NCBI GenBank assembly: GCA_002716125.1
Contig: PAZH01000082.1
Coordinates: 1-50,288 of the forward strand
Reading direction: 5' to 3'
DNA: 50,288 nucleotides
Origin: Rhodospirillaceae bacterium
Lineage (GTDB): Bacteria; Pseudomonadota; Alphaproteobacteria; UBA8366
In this document: one piece after another, positions 9,114-16,786 of the stretch
Layout: every line of letters begins with the position of its first letter
Numbering within the stretch: the first letter of the stretch is position 1
Translations under genes and position numbers: made by a program
The notes under the pieces: model-generated
Seen by the model: the letters and a program-made list of their open reading frames with translations, nothing else
What the model was told of the DNA's origin: nothing
Database searches by the model: none

Positions 9114-9722
9114 TCATGGATTATTCAATCTTTGACGCAGAAAAGTAATGCCGGTCCAGCCAAGATAACCCATCGTACCAGCGCCGTAGAGCCAGAAAAA
9201 ATAGTCCAATCCGCCAAGCCAAGTTATGGGACCGATGAGATAAATGAAATCCTCGATCTCAAAGCCGCTGCTGCTCGGATGCTCGACAGCTTTGGGGCCG
9301 AACTTCAACTCCATCGACAATCTTAAAGACACAATCAAAACGTTCGAGAATCCAGCAACAAAGCCGAATACCAAAGCGCCTTCACTACCTGTCCAGCGAT
9401 AGACCGCAACGCCAATCGAACAGAATAGGATTGTGTATATCAACGAACCGACGATGTAGTCGAAGTAATGGCCGAATTTGCTGGTCTTATGAGACATTCG
9501 CGCCAGCTCCCCGTCCATATGATCGACAAGAACCGCCATCATGAATACGGCAACGGCAACATTTTCAATGCCAGGTTCGCCAAACACGAATAACGCTCCG
9601 CATCCGATCCCCAGCAGCAGACTAAATAGCGTGACGTGGTTCGGATGGAGATTTGTATTCGCAAACGGGCGAATCAGAAGACGTGCAAGACGTTGGTCGT
9701 ATGGGATTTTAGGAGAAGACAC
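9114..9722 (-). CDS. CDP-alcohol phosphatidyltransferase family protein with degenerate motif (copy 1)
   Basis: Integral membrane protein of 202 residues. CDP-AP enzymes move a phosphoryl-alcohol or phosphatidyl group from a CDP-linked donor to a hydroxyl. HPNHVTLFSLLLG near residue 26 is the usual first-helix entry. The motif DHMDGELAR with GHYFD covers D67, D70, G71, A74, R75, G84 and D88. The fourth Asp, expected at 92, is Gly (YIVGS), although that residue is regarded as the catalytic base. It is a paralogue of the protein at 10718-11341: both carry GFE(I/V)ED...GP(I/V)TWLG near the C-terminus. The start is 6 bases after the hpnA stop. It may be catalytically altered, a partner of an active copy, or act on an unusual substrate. 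Confidence 0.88.
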   Translation of the reverse strand: MSSPKIPYDQRLARLLIRPFANTNLHPNHVTLFSLLLGIGCGALFVFGEPGIENVAVAVFMMAVLVDHMDGELARMSHKTSKFGHYFDYIVGSLIYTILFCSIGVAVYRWTGSEGALVFGFVAGFSNVLIVSLRLSMELKFGPKAVEHPSSSGFEIEDFIYLIGPITWLGGLDYFFWLYGAGTMGYLGWTGITFLRQRLNNP

Positions 9723-9728
9723 GATTTA

Positions 9729-10721
9729 CTATTTCACGTATCCGTTCGCTTTGAACCATTCAACCGCATCCCTGAGAGCTTCTGTCGCCGGCCGTGTTTT
9801 GTAATGCAGGCGGTCTCGCGCCTTTGCGGATGAAAAATACATTCGCTTTTTCGACATCCGCAAACCGTCAACCGTCAACATTGGTTCGGCGCCGCCGCGC
9901 AGCCGCGCGATAAATTCGCTTAAATAAGCAAACGGGAATAGCGGTGCACGCGGAAGACTGATCGCTGGTGGCTTCCGTCCGACAATCTCGGCTACGTCGG
10001 CCAGAATTTCCCGCAACGATAAATCTTCGCCACCCAGGATATAGCGCTCGCCGACTTCACCATTCCTAAATGCCAGTAAATGACCCGCCGCTACATCATC
10101 GACGTGAACGATATTAAGCCCCGTATCGACAAAAGCCGGCATCCGGCCCGCCGCCGCCTCGACAATGATTCGTCCTGTAGGGGTCGGTTTCACGTCGCGG
10201 GGGCCGATCGGCGTTGAAGGATTTACGATAACGATCGGTAATTGATCGTCGCGTATCAGTTTCTTCACCGATTCTTCTGCGTCGAATTTCGACCGCTTGT
10301 AATGCCCAACCATATCGCTTCGGGAAACCGGCGTATCTTCATTGGACGGCGTCCCGTCCGAAAGAATTCCCAATGTCGCGACACTACTGGTATAGATCAT
10401 GCGCACAACACCCGCCTCAGCGGCGGCACGGAACAAGGCCACCGTACCTAGAGCGTTCGTCCGATAGAGTTCGGAGGGGTCGGGCGCCCAGATACGATAA
10501 TCCGCCGCCACATGATATAGCGCATCGCAGCTGGCCGCCGCTGCCTTGAGCGATTCGGGATCGTTAAGATCCCCTTCCACAATCTCGCACTTAACGCCGG
10601 AAATATTGCGACGATCCCCATTTGGCCGGGCCAAAACCCGAACATCCTGGCCGTCATCAACGAGTTGCCGGAGCACCGCCGAACCTAAAAATCCCGTTGC
10701 CCCTGTGAGCAAAGTCTTCAT
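9729..10721 (-). CDS. hpnA: Hopanoid-associated sugar epimerase HpnA
   Basis: Extended short-chain dehydrogenase/reductase, annotated in hopanoid loci as a sugar epimerase or dehydrogenase. Its exact substrate is not known to me. The ATG at 10721 gives 330 residues starting MKTLLTGATGFLGS; the longer open frame upstream is in another gene's sequence. The NAD(P) motif GATGFLG is at 7-13, EGDLNDP at about 49-55 (the usual Asp-Leu contact), and TSSVATLG at about 111-118. The catalytic pair is Y141-x3-K145 (YKRSK). The ATG overlaps the TGA of the upstream CDP-AP by four bases, so translation is coupled. It lies between two CDP-AP paralogues. Confidence 0.93.
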   Translation of the reverse strand: MKTLLTGATGFLGSAVLRQLVDDGQDVRVLARPNGDRRNISGVKCEIVEGDLNDPESLKAAAASCDALYHVAADYRIWAPDPSELYRTNALGTVALFRAAAEAGVVRMIYTSSVATLGILSDGTPSNEDTPVSRSDMVGHYKRSKFDAEESVKKLIRDDQLPIVIVNPSTPIGPRDVKPTPTGRIIVEAAAGRMPAFVDTGLNIVHVDDVAAGHLLAFRNGEVGERYILGGEDLSLREILADVAEIVGRKPPAISLPRAPLFPFAYLSEFIARLRGGAEPMLTVDGLRMSKKRMYFSSAKARDRLHYKTRPATEALRDAVEWFKANGYVK

Positions 10722-11341
10722 GCTCGCCCACGTTCCCGATCTTTTCGGAAAAAGTCCCAGATAACGTAAAGCAAGAAGATGGGTGCACCGATTCCGGCCA
10801 ACACGATGAAATACTCCATCAATCCAAGCCAAGTGACGGGACCGACGATGTAAAGCGTATCTTCTACCTCGAAGCCTGCCTTTGGCGATTGTTTCATCGC
10901 ATCCCGGCCAAAGCGGCCTTCCGCATACATCCGGATGGACATAATCAAGACGATGCTGGCGCCGGCGGCAATCCCGAGATAGATCGCGTTCCAGTCCAAG
11001 AACCCCATCCGGGCGCCGATCCCCGCGCCGACAAACATCGCGACGTAGTTCGTCATGGCGGCACAATGATCGAAATAATGCCCGAACTCGCTGGTACGGC
11101 CGGTCGCACGGGCCAATTCCCCGTCCACATGGTCAAGCCAGACAGTCACGATGAATAACGCGCCCGCAGCGTGCGCCATCGCCCCGCCTTGCGTATACAT
11201 CCAGGCAACAGCGAGGCCGAGAAAAATGCTGAATAAGGTAACTTGATTTGGCGTAAAAGGCGTTCTTGAAAGACCGCGAACAACGAACTTCGCAACCCGT
11301 TGATCAAACGCAACGCCAGACTGCTCCGCCTTCGGGGTCAT
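10718..11341 (-). CDS. CDP-alcohol phosphatidyltransferase family protein with degenerate motif (copy 2)
   Basis: Membrane protein of 207 residues with several hydrophobic helices. FTPNQVTLFSIFLG begins at residue 29. The CDP-AP motif covers D70, D73, G74, A77, R78, G87 and D91 (DHVDGELAR ... GHYFD). The fourth position, residue 95, is Ala instead of Asp. It shares its C-terminal half with the copy at 9114-9722, and those two form one subgroup. The ATG at 11341 directly abuts the stop of the nucleotidyltransferase, and the stop overlaps the hpnA start by four bases. All of this indicates one transcript. Function is inferred from fold only. Confidence 0.88.
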   Translation of the reverse strand: MTPKAEQSGVAFDQRVAKFVVRGLSRTPFTPNQVTLFSIFLGLAVAWMYTQGGAMAHAAGALFIVTVWLDHVDGELARATGRTSEFGHYFDHCAAMTNYVAMFVGAGIGARMGFLDWNAIYLGIAAGASIVLIMSIRMYAEGRFGRDAMKQSPKAGFEVEDTLYIVGPVTWLGLMEYFIVLAGIGAPIFLLYVIWDFFRKDRERGRA

Positions 11342-12088
11342 TTAGGGTAGCGCCTCTAACTTCGGTAAGACGTCGCACGTCGCCGCTGCCACGTCCTCTT
11401 GAAAGTCGATCTCGATCCAAGGCAGCCCCGAAATATCGCAAATTCGGTAGGCATGTGGTTCGACATCGACCAATCGATCTCGAATAGCGACTTCGTAGAT
11501 CTGGCCGGTATCACCCTGCGAGATATAGGGCTCGACATATTCTACGAGCGCTTTTCCCTCCGCTGCGGAGAATTTCGTGAATCCGACCCACTCGCCGAAC
11601 CTCTCATGCGCATTGGTTGGCTGTTTCCCGAAATCGACGATCGTATCGCCAGATAGACAAATCTTCACCGGTTCTTCGCCTGGCTCGATGTTTTGGTCGA
11701 ACAAAAGCGCATTCGCGTGCGGACAGTTTACCAATTCCGACATTAAACGACGGTCATAAAGAACGTCTCCGTCCATCATGATAAAAGGTTCACCAACAGC
11801 GCATTCATCACGAAGCGTCCAAAGGGTCGTAATCGCACCAAGCGCAAAGTCCGGATTCATTATGGTCTCGACGAAGTCACTGGCGCCGATGTGTTCTATT
11901 TCTTCCAAGATCATATCGGCATTGTAACCGACACCAATGACCAATCGAGTTATACCGACATCCTTGAGGATGCGGACATGGCGTTCCAGCAAGGACTTCC
12001 CTTCGAATTCCAGCAAGACCTTGGGCGGAAACTCAGATCCGCGCTCCAGGCGCGAACCAAGGCCGGCCGCGAGCATCACAGCTTTCAT
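11342..12088 (-). CDS. Nucleotidyltransferase, probably a sugar- or polyol-phosphate cytidylyltransferase (COG1213-like)
   Basis: Predicted to couple a nucleotide to a phosphorylated alcohol. The ATG at 12088 gives 248 residues. The N-terminal signature LAAGLGSRL is at residues 6-14, with PPK at 21-23 supplying the usual Lys and DGD at 106-108 a metal-binding site. GEWVGFTKF and the C-terminal GLPWIEIDF match the COG1213 group, which includes inositol-1-phosphate cytidylyltransferases and phosphocholine cytidylyltransferases. As first gene of the block NTase, CDP-AP, hpnA, CDP-AP, it would naturally make the CDP-alcohol donor. The alcohol and the nucleotide cannot be read from the sequence. 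Confidence 0.85.
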   Translation of the reverse strand: MKAVMLAAGLGSRLERGSEFPPKVLLEFEGKSLLERHVRILKDVGITRLVIGVGYNADMILEEIEHIGASDFVETIMNPDFALGAITTLWTLRDECAVGEPFIMMDGDVLYDRRLMSELVNCPHANALLFDQNIEPGEEPVKICLSGDTIVDFGKQPTNAHERFGEWVGFTKFSAAEGKALVEYVEPYISQGDTGQIYEVAIRDRLVDVEPHAYRICDISGLPWIEIDFQEDVAAATCDVLPKLEALP

Positions 12089-12290
12089 CGAATATGCCTG
12101 ACCACAACTGATGAATGACAGAGAGACACGAACTTCCCCCAACTAAAATTAATATTCCGTCGATAATTGTGACCGTTTGGTTTCGCACGATTGAGCTTGG
12201 ATTCCAAGCGGCTGCACTCCATCATCATTCTCAATACAAATTTATCTCCGCTCAGCGCGATTAAAGCGCCGCACGAGGACACAATAGATC
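12089..12290 (+). promoter_or_regulatory. Divergent promoter region between nucleotidyltransferase and CDP-AP copy 3
   Basis: The 202 noncoding bases are AT-rich at about 12140-12170 and must hold promoters for both divergent genes. A 6-bp inverted repeat GCTTGG-ATT-CCAAGC lies at 12195-12209 and could be an operator. No convincing -35/-10 pair was found. A GAGGA at 12275-12279 serves the TTG start at 12291. Confidence 0.35.
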
Positions 12291-12938
12291 TTGTTTCCCC
12301 TTGTACGCCACTTATCGAACAAGACGACGGCAATTCTCCTGAAGTCGCCGCTTACCCCCAACCAGCTGACGTCTTTATCATTGGTCTCCGGACTTGCCGC
12401 AGCGTTTTTATATTCCTTGGCGAGTTACGGATACGGTATCATCGCCGGTGCCCTTCTCGTGATCAGCTACGTACTCGACAACTGCGATGGCGAGATTGCG
12501 CGATCAAAAGGCCTCACCTCCGAGTTCGGTCGCAAATTCGACGATGTCTCGGACTGGTGGGTTCATGCCACAGTATTTATAGGCATCGGTTTCGGCGTTG
12601 AAGCGCAGAGCGGCAATTCGATTTGGTGGTGGTTCGGGCTGGCGGCCGGTCTTGGCGCGACAATAAATTATGCCGTCGTGCGATTTCTTGAGTACCGCAA
12701 TAAGGAGAATCATGTTTCTGACGGAACCGAGACAGAAGAATATTCGAAAGCCCCAAAAGAATTGATCCCTCTCCTGGTTTTTATTTTTCGCGAGCTCTTC
12801 CGGGCGGATTTCTGTTTTCTCCTCCTCTTACTCGCCATCTTCGACGTGATTTGGCTCATCCTGCCGGCGGCCGCAATCGGATCTCAAGTTTATTGGATGA
12901 TTGCGTTTTACAAAGAAAGCCGGAACTTTCACGTCTAA
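12291..12938 (+). CDS. CDP-alcohol phosphatidyltransferase with intact motif (copy 3, TTG start)
   Basis: Membrane CDP-AP of 215 residues with the complete motif D63-x2-D66-G-x2-A70-R71-x8-G80-x3-D84-x3-D88 (DNCDGEIAR ... GRKFDDVSD). It is therefore the only copy here with all four Asp. LTPNQLTSLSLVSG starts at residue 21. The start is TTG at 12291, because an in-frame TAG lies two codons upstream; GAGGA precedes it by 11 bases. It is divergent from the nucleotidyltransferase and convergent with hpnN (38 bases apart). It could use the CDP-alcohol made next door, but a phospholipid role is also possible. Confidence 0.88.
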   Translation: MFPLVRHLSNKTTAILLKSPLTPNQLTSLSLVSGLAAAFLYSLASYGYGIIAGALLVISYVLDNCDGEIARSKGLTSEFGRKFDDVSDWWVHATVFIGIGFGVEAQSGNSIWWWFGLAAGLGATINYAVVRFLEYRNKENHVSDGTETEEYSKAPKELIPLLVFIFRELFRADFCFLLLLLAIFDVIWLILPAAAIGSQVYWMIAFYKESRNFHV

Positions 12939-12976
12939 TCCCGGTTCGGGCTAGGTTGTCGGCGACGACAATTATC

Positions 12977-15595
12977 CTACGAAGAATGCTGCCGCGATTT
13001 CAGCCAGGACATCATCGCCGGGAGAGCGACCAGACTGCCAAGCAACGTAAAACCGATCGCAATCATCAGCAGAATGCCCATGCTCGCCGTACCACGGTGG
13101 CCCGAGACGGCAAGACTGCCGAACGATAAGATCGTCGTCAGCGCACTAAAGGTAACAGCGCGCGGTGTACTTGTTTGCAGCAATGATACGGAACCTGAAC
13201 CTCCACGCGCACGGATGACCATGTGAATGCCGCTCGCAACGCCAAGTCCCATCAAGAGCGGTAAAACAATGACATTTGCAAAGTTGAAAGCTAAATCGAA
13301 GATCACGGCAACAGTGATCGTAAAGAGAGCGGCTAGGACCAATGGATAAAAGACCAACAAGGTATCGCGCACGTTTCTGAGAACCGCCGCCAGCAAAAGG
13401 AGAATCAGTACCCCAGCCGTTATTGCCGCTTGTAAAATGGCGTCTATAACAGCCCGGCTTGCCTCAAGAATGACAACGGGGCTACCCGTGGCATCTGGTG
13501 CAATCGCCTGTACCGCTTGGATAAATCGAAGGAGGTCTGCATTTGTCTCAACGCTGAACGCGGGCGTGACCTCAACCCGCGCGACTCCATTCGATCCCAA
13601 ATAGCGCTCGCGAAGATCCAGCGGTACATCCGTCAGCACAAATGGCTCTGCTTGTAAGGCTGTCTTCAACTGTTCGATCTGGACCGGGAACAATCCAAGC
13701 AATCCGGCGCGTAAATTTGAAATCTCCGAACCCTCACCGGACTGCGATAGGAAAGTCTGTATTGCACCGCGCAGCCGGGCCGATGACGCGACTATCGCCG
13801 GCGAAATATTTTCCGTAGCCGTTAGTTGGGCCAACTCTTCCCCAAGCGCCTTCAGTGCATCCGTTTCGGCGCTGTCATTAATAGCGTTTTCTGCTGCCTC
13901 GCTATCAAACACAGGCAACATTACGAACTCTAAATCCCGAATTATCGAAATCTTGTCGTCTTGCGACTTCGCGAGAAAACTCTTTACCGATATCGCCCGC
14001 GAAACCTCATCCAATTCGATCAGTCTCGCTGTCAGCGATTCCGCAGCTTCAACGTCCTTCCGGAGAATCGAAATCTTCTTCGGTGACGTCTCGCTGTCGC
14101 GGATCAAGTCGAGCGTGGTTTGGACTGATTCCGTGCTGGGATCATGTAGGTTCAAGGGATCGAAATCGAACCGGATGTTCGGGACGAAGACGACAGACAC
14201 CGCAGCGACCGAGATCATTGCGAGCGAAAGGGGCCGACCATATCGATATATCGGTCCCACGGTCTCAATGGCGGCCGATACGGAATTTTCAGGCCGCCGC
14301 CGGATCGGTGCGACCCGGAGAATAGCCGGCAACAGCGTCAAGCTCATAAACAACGCGATAAACATGCTTGTGCCGGAAATCAGGCCCAATTCAGCAAGCC
14401 CAAGATAAGCCGACGGTAAGAATGCATAAAATCCAATCGCTGCCGATATCGCGCATAATGCCATTGCGCCTCCAACAGCATGTGCGGCAATCCGTAAAGC
14501 CTTGGATTTTTCGACATCGTTGCGAAACTCTTCGGCAAACCGCAATGCGAGGTGAATACCGAAATCGACCCCAAGTCCAATGAAGAGAACCGCGAACGCG
14601 ACAGACAGTAAGTTGAGATGTCCAACGGCTGCCGTCGCAAACCCCGCCGTCCAAATCAGTCCGCAGATGAGCGTCACAACCGTTGCCCCCACGAGCGTGA
14701 GAGAACGCAGACCAAACAACAAACAAATCGAAACGAGGGTCAGCGATAGCAAACTCGCGGATTTCGCGCCTTCGAAAACACTCGATAATTCTTCTGTCGA
14801 CAGTGCTAAACCGCCCGTCAAACGAACTCGAACGCCATTCTCAGGTGTTAACCCCTCTTCTTCTGCGATCTTGCGAATTGCCCGCATTGCGGGTGCGGCG
14901 GGCGAAAGGCTCGACCAATCCGCTTTGACTCTAACCTGCAAAAAACGTCGAAGATCGCTTGGCTTTGGATCCTCACCCGAGATTAACGAACGCCAAGAAA
15001 GTTCGCGCATACGCCCTTCCGCCTGCGCTTCCACAACCTCAGCGATGCGATCAAATACAGCGCTAAGGTCTCCGATAGGCGCATTGCCGGCACGCATGTC
15101 TTCAACGGCGAGGCGTAGGACCTCGGATAGACCGCGTATACTAGGATCGCTGGTTAGCGAACCGAGCAGGCCCTGAGCCTGCGAAAGTCTATCCGCCAAT
15201 TCTTCAAGTTCTTCGATGTCTTTGTAGAGAAGTCCGTTCTTGCGGAAGAACGGTTCGCCAGCAAAGTCATAGAGTTTTTCAACCGTATCCGTTTCTCGCC
15301 GCAAACGATCCGCTAACTTCAAAGCGGCGACGTCCGCACGGTCTGCCGTCGCGGCTTCGACGACAATCGTCATTAAGTCGCTCAACTGCGGAAAGGCGTC
15401 GCCGTATTCGATGTATCTTTGTCGAAACGCTAACTCTTCAGAGAGCATGTCCGTTGTGTTCGTATTGATCGACAGATTGTCCGCAGTATAGGCAAACAAT
15501 CCGTAAGTGATCGCCAACACGGCGATGATCGCGCCCCATGCGAACCGGCATACGCCGTCAACCCAGGTCTCTAGAATACGTTCGATAAAGGACAA
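12977..15595 (-). CDS. hpnN: Hopanoid RND/MMPL transporter HpnN
   Basis: Inner-membrane RND-superfamily exporter that moves hopanoids towards the outer membrane, as shown for HpnN in Rhodopseudomonas. The 872-residue length and two-fold layout fit: one N-terminal helix, a large periplasmic domain, a helix bundle at about 280-430 with GLGVDFGIHL, then a second periplasmic domain and bundle ending with GLGVASGIHMVIRARG. The start is TTG at 15595. The codon immediately upstream is TAA, so no longer protein is possible, and there is no clear Shine-Dalgarno. It is divergent from hpnM, its likely periplasmic partner. Confidence 0.92.
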   Translation of the reverse strand: MSFIERILETWVDGVCRFAWGAIIAVLAITYGLFAYTADNLSINTNTTDMLSEELAFRQRYIEYGDAFPQLSDLMTIVVEAATADRADVAALKLADRLRRETDTVEKLYDFAGEPFFRKNGLLYKDIEELEELADRLSQAQGLLGSLTSDPSIRGLSEVLRLAVEDMRAGNAPIGDLSAVFDRIAEVVEAQAEGRMRELSWRSLISGEDPKPSDLRRFLQVRVKADWSSLSPAAPAMRAIRKIAEEEGLTPENGVRVRLTGGLALSTEELSSVFEGAKSASLLSLTLVSICLLFGLRSLTLVGATVVTLICGLIWTAGFATAAVGHLNLLSVAFAVLFIGLGVDFGIHLALRFAEEFRNDVEKSKALRIAAHAVGGAMALCAISAAIGFYAFLPSAYLGLAELGLISGTSMFIALFMSLTLLPAILRVAPIRRRPENSVSAAIETVGPIYRYGRPLSLAMISVAAVSVVFVPNIRFDFDPLNLHDPSTESVQTTLDLIRDSETSPKKISILRKDVEAAESLTARLIELDEVSRAISVKSFLAKSQDDKISIIRDLEFVMLPVFDSEAAENAINDSAETDALKALGEELAQLTATENISPAIVASSARLRGAIQTFLSQSGEGSEISNLRAGLLGLFPVQIEQLKTALQAEPFVLTDVPLDLRERYLGSNGVARVEVTPAFSVETNADLLRFIQAVQAIAPDATGSPVVILEASRAVIDAILQAAITAGVLILLLLAAVLRNVRDTLLVFYPLVLAALFTITVAVIFDLAFNFANVIVLPLLMGLGVASGIHMVIRARGGSGSVSLLQTSTPRAVTFSALTTILSFGSLAVSGHRGTASMGILLMIAIGFTLLGSLVALPAMMSWLKSRQHSS

Positions 15596-15737
15596 TTATA
15601 TGGGCTCGACAGTTGGGACGAGTCTGGTTGCAGCATAGATCGCGCGACGATATCTATACGGGTGCTACGGTACAAGCGCGCCGCATTGCGTAAGATCCAT
15701 ATTACCGCTGCCTTAGAATCGACCCAATTTTAGTTAT

Positions 15738-15759
15738 CATTCGTTCTGTGCGACGAATG
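15738..15759 (+). promoter_or_regulatory. Inverted repeat abutting the hpnM ribosome-binding site
   Basis: A perfect 7-bp inverted repeat, CATTCGT at 15738-15744 and ACGAATG at 15753-15759, is separated by 8 bases. Its right arm touches the GTGGAG Shine-Dalgarno (15759-15764) of hpnM. It could be an operator, or an RNA hairpin that limits ribosome access. Chance occurrence is possible. Confidence 0.35.
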
Positions 15760-15770
15760 TGGAGAAATTT

Positions 15771-16385
15771 ATGAAACACTCGAAACTCGGTATTTGTTGC
15801 CTTATGGCTGTGTTTTTGACTGTGGGCAGTGCAAATGCCGATGCTGGTTCCGCGCGCTCAACCGTTGAGCGCTTCAATGCAACATTGCTCAATATAATGC
15901 AGAACGCCTCAGACCTGCGGTTCTCCGGTCGCTATGAGTCGCTGGAGCCGGTTCTGTTGGACAGCTTTGATATTCCCTTCATGGCTCAATTTTCGGCTGG
16001 ACGGCACTGGCGGACACTCTCGCAAGATGAAAAGAACAAACTCATCGGCACATTCGGGCGACTTTGGGTATCGACCTATGCGGACCGCTTCAACGGTTAT
16101 AGTGGCGAAGCCTTCGAGATCGTCGAAGAGAAACCCTCGCCTCGTAACACGATTCTGGTCAAAACAAACATCGTCAAAAGCAACGGCAAGAAAGTCGCAC
16201 TCAATTACCTTTTGCGCGAGAAGGACACCGAGTGGTCCGTTATCGATATTTTTCTCAGCGGTAAATACAGCGAACTCGCAAAACAGCGGTCTGAATACAC
16301 ATCCGTATTGAAGCGTAAAGGTTTCATCGGGCTGGTCGATACCGTTGAGGAAAAGGTCAAGCGCATGGCCCAAAAGGGAAACTAG
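15771..16385 (+). CDS. hpnM: Hopanoid-associated periplasmic lipid carrier HpnM (MlaC/Ttg2D family)
   Basis: Predicted periplasmic lipid-binding protein of the MlaC (toluene tolerance Ttg2D) family, thought to carry hopanoid between membranes with HpnN. The ATG at 15771, 6 bases after GGAG, gives 204 residues. A signal peptide covers the first 24 or so residues (MKHSKLGICCLMAVFLTVGS) with likely cleavage after ANA. The body has the family pattern FDIPFMAQFSAGRHWRTLS, YADRFNGYSGE, and KVALNYLLREKDTEWSVIDIFL split by short loops. A longer GTG start four codons upstream is less likely because the signal peptide begins at the ATG. Confidence 0.88.
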   Translation: MKHSKLGICCLMAVFLTVGSANADAGSARSTVERFNATLLNIMQNASDLRFSGRYESLEPVLLDSFDIPFMAQFSAGRHWRTLSQDEKNKLIGTFGRLWVSTYADRFNGYSGEAFEIVEEKPSPRNTILVKTNIVKSNGKKVALNYLLREKDTEWSVIDIFLSGKYSELAKQRSEYTSVLKRKGFIGLVDTVEEKVKRMAQKGN

Positions 16386-16402
16386 CTCGGGGTGTCCGCC
16401 CA

Positions 16403-16786
16403 ATGGCGATCGTTGCGATCACCGTCGAAAATATGACGATTCGTGTGGAGACAATCGACACGCCGACGGCAGCCGCTATCGTCGCGGCTTGTCCGTTTTC
16501 AGCACGCGCGAATACGTGGGGCGATGAGGTCTACTTTTCGACACCGGTAAGCGTACCGCGTGAAACCGACGCCCGCGCCATTGTCGAGGCCGGCGAACTC
16601 GCCTATTGGCCCGACGGCGATGCTATCGCAATCGGATTTGGTCCCACCCCCATCAGCCAAGGCGACGAAATCCGCCTCGCCAGTCCCTGTAATATTTGGG
16701 GTCGGGCGCTCGACGATGTTAAATCTCTCGCGAGTGTACGCGCGGGAGCACCGGTCAGGGTCGAGGTTGGACCAGCTGAGGCCTAA
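16403..16786 (+). CDS. Cyclophilin-like fold protein (TM1367/PF04126-type)
   Basis: Small soluble protein of 127 residues. ANTWGDEVYFSTPVSVP, GELAYWPDGDAIAIGFGPTPIS and ASPCNIWGRALDDVKSLA follow the cyclophilin-like family typified by the Thermotoga protein TM1367. Its reaction is unknown; members often sit beside amino-acid or ureido catabolic genes. The ATG at 16403 gives ten residues before the usual first strand, so ATG 16433 (MTIRVET) is an alternative. It begins 17 bases after hpnM, and its stop overlaps the stop of the convergent aminotransferase gene by four bases. Confidence 0.75.
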   Translation: MAIVAITVENMTIRVETIDTPTAAAIVAACPFSARANTWGDEVYFSTPVSVPRETDARAIVEAGELAYWPDGDAIAIGFGPTPISQGDEIRLASPCNIWGRALDDVKSLASVRAGAPVRVEVGPAEA

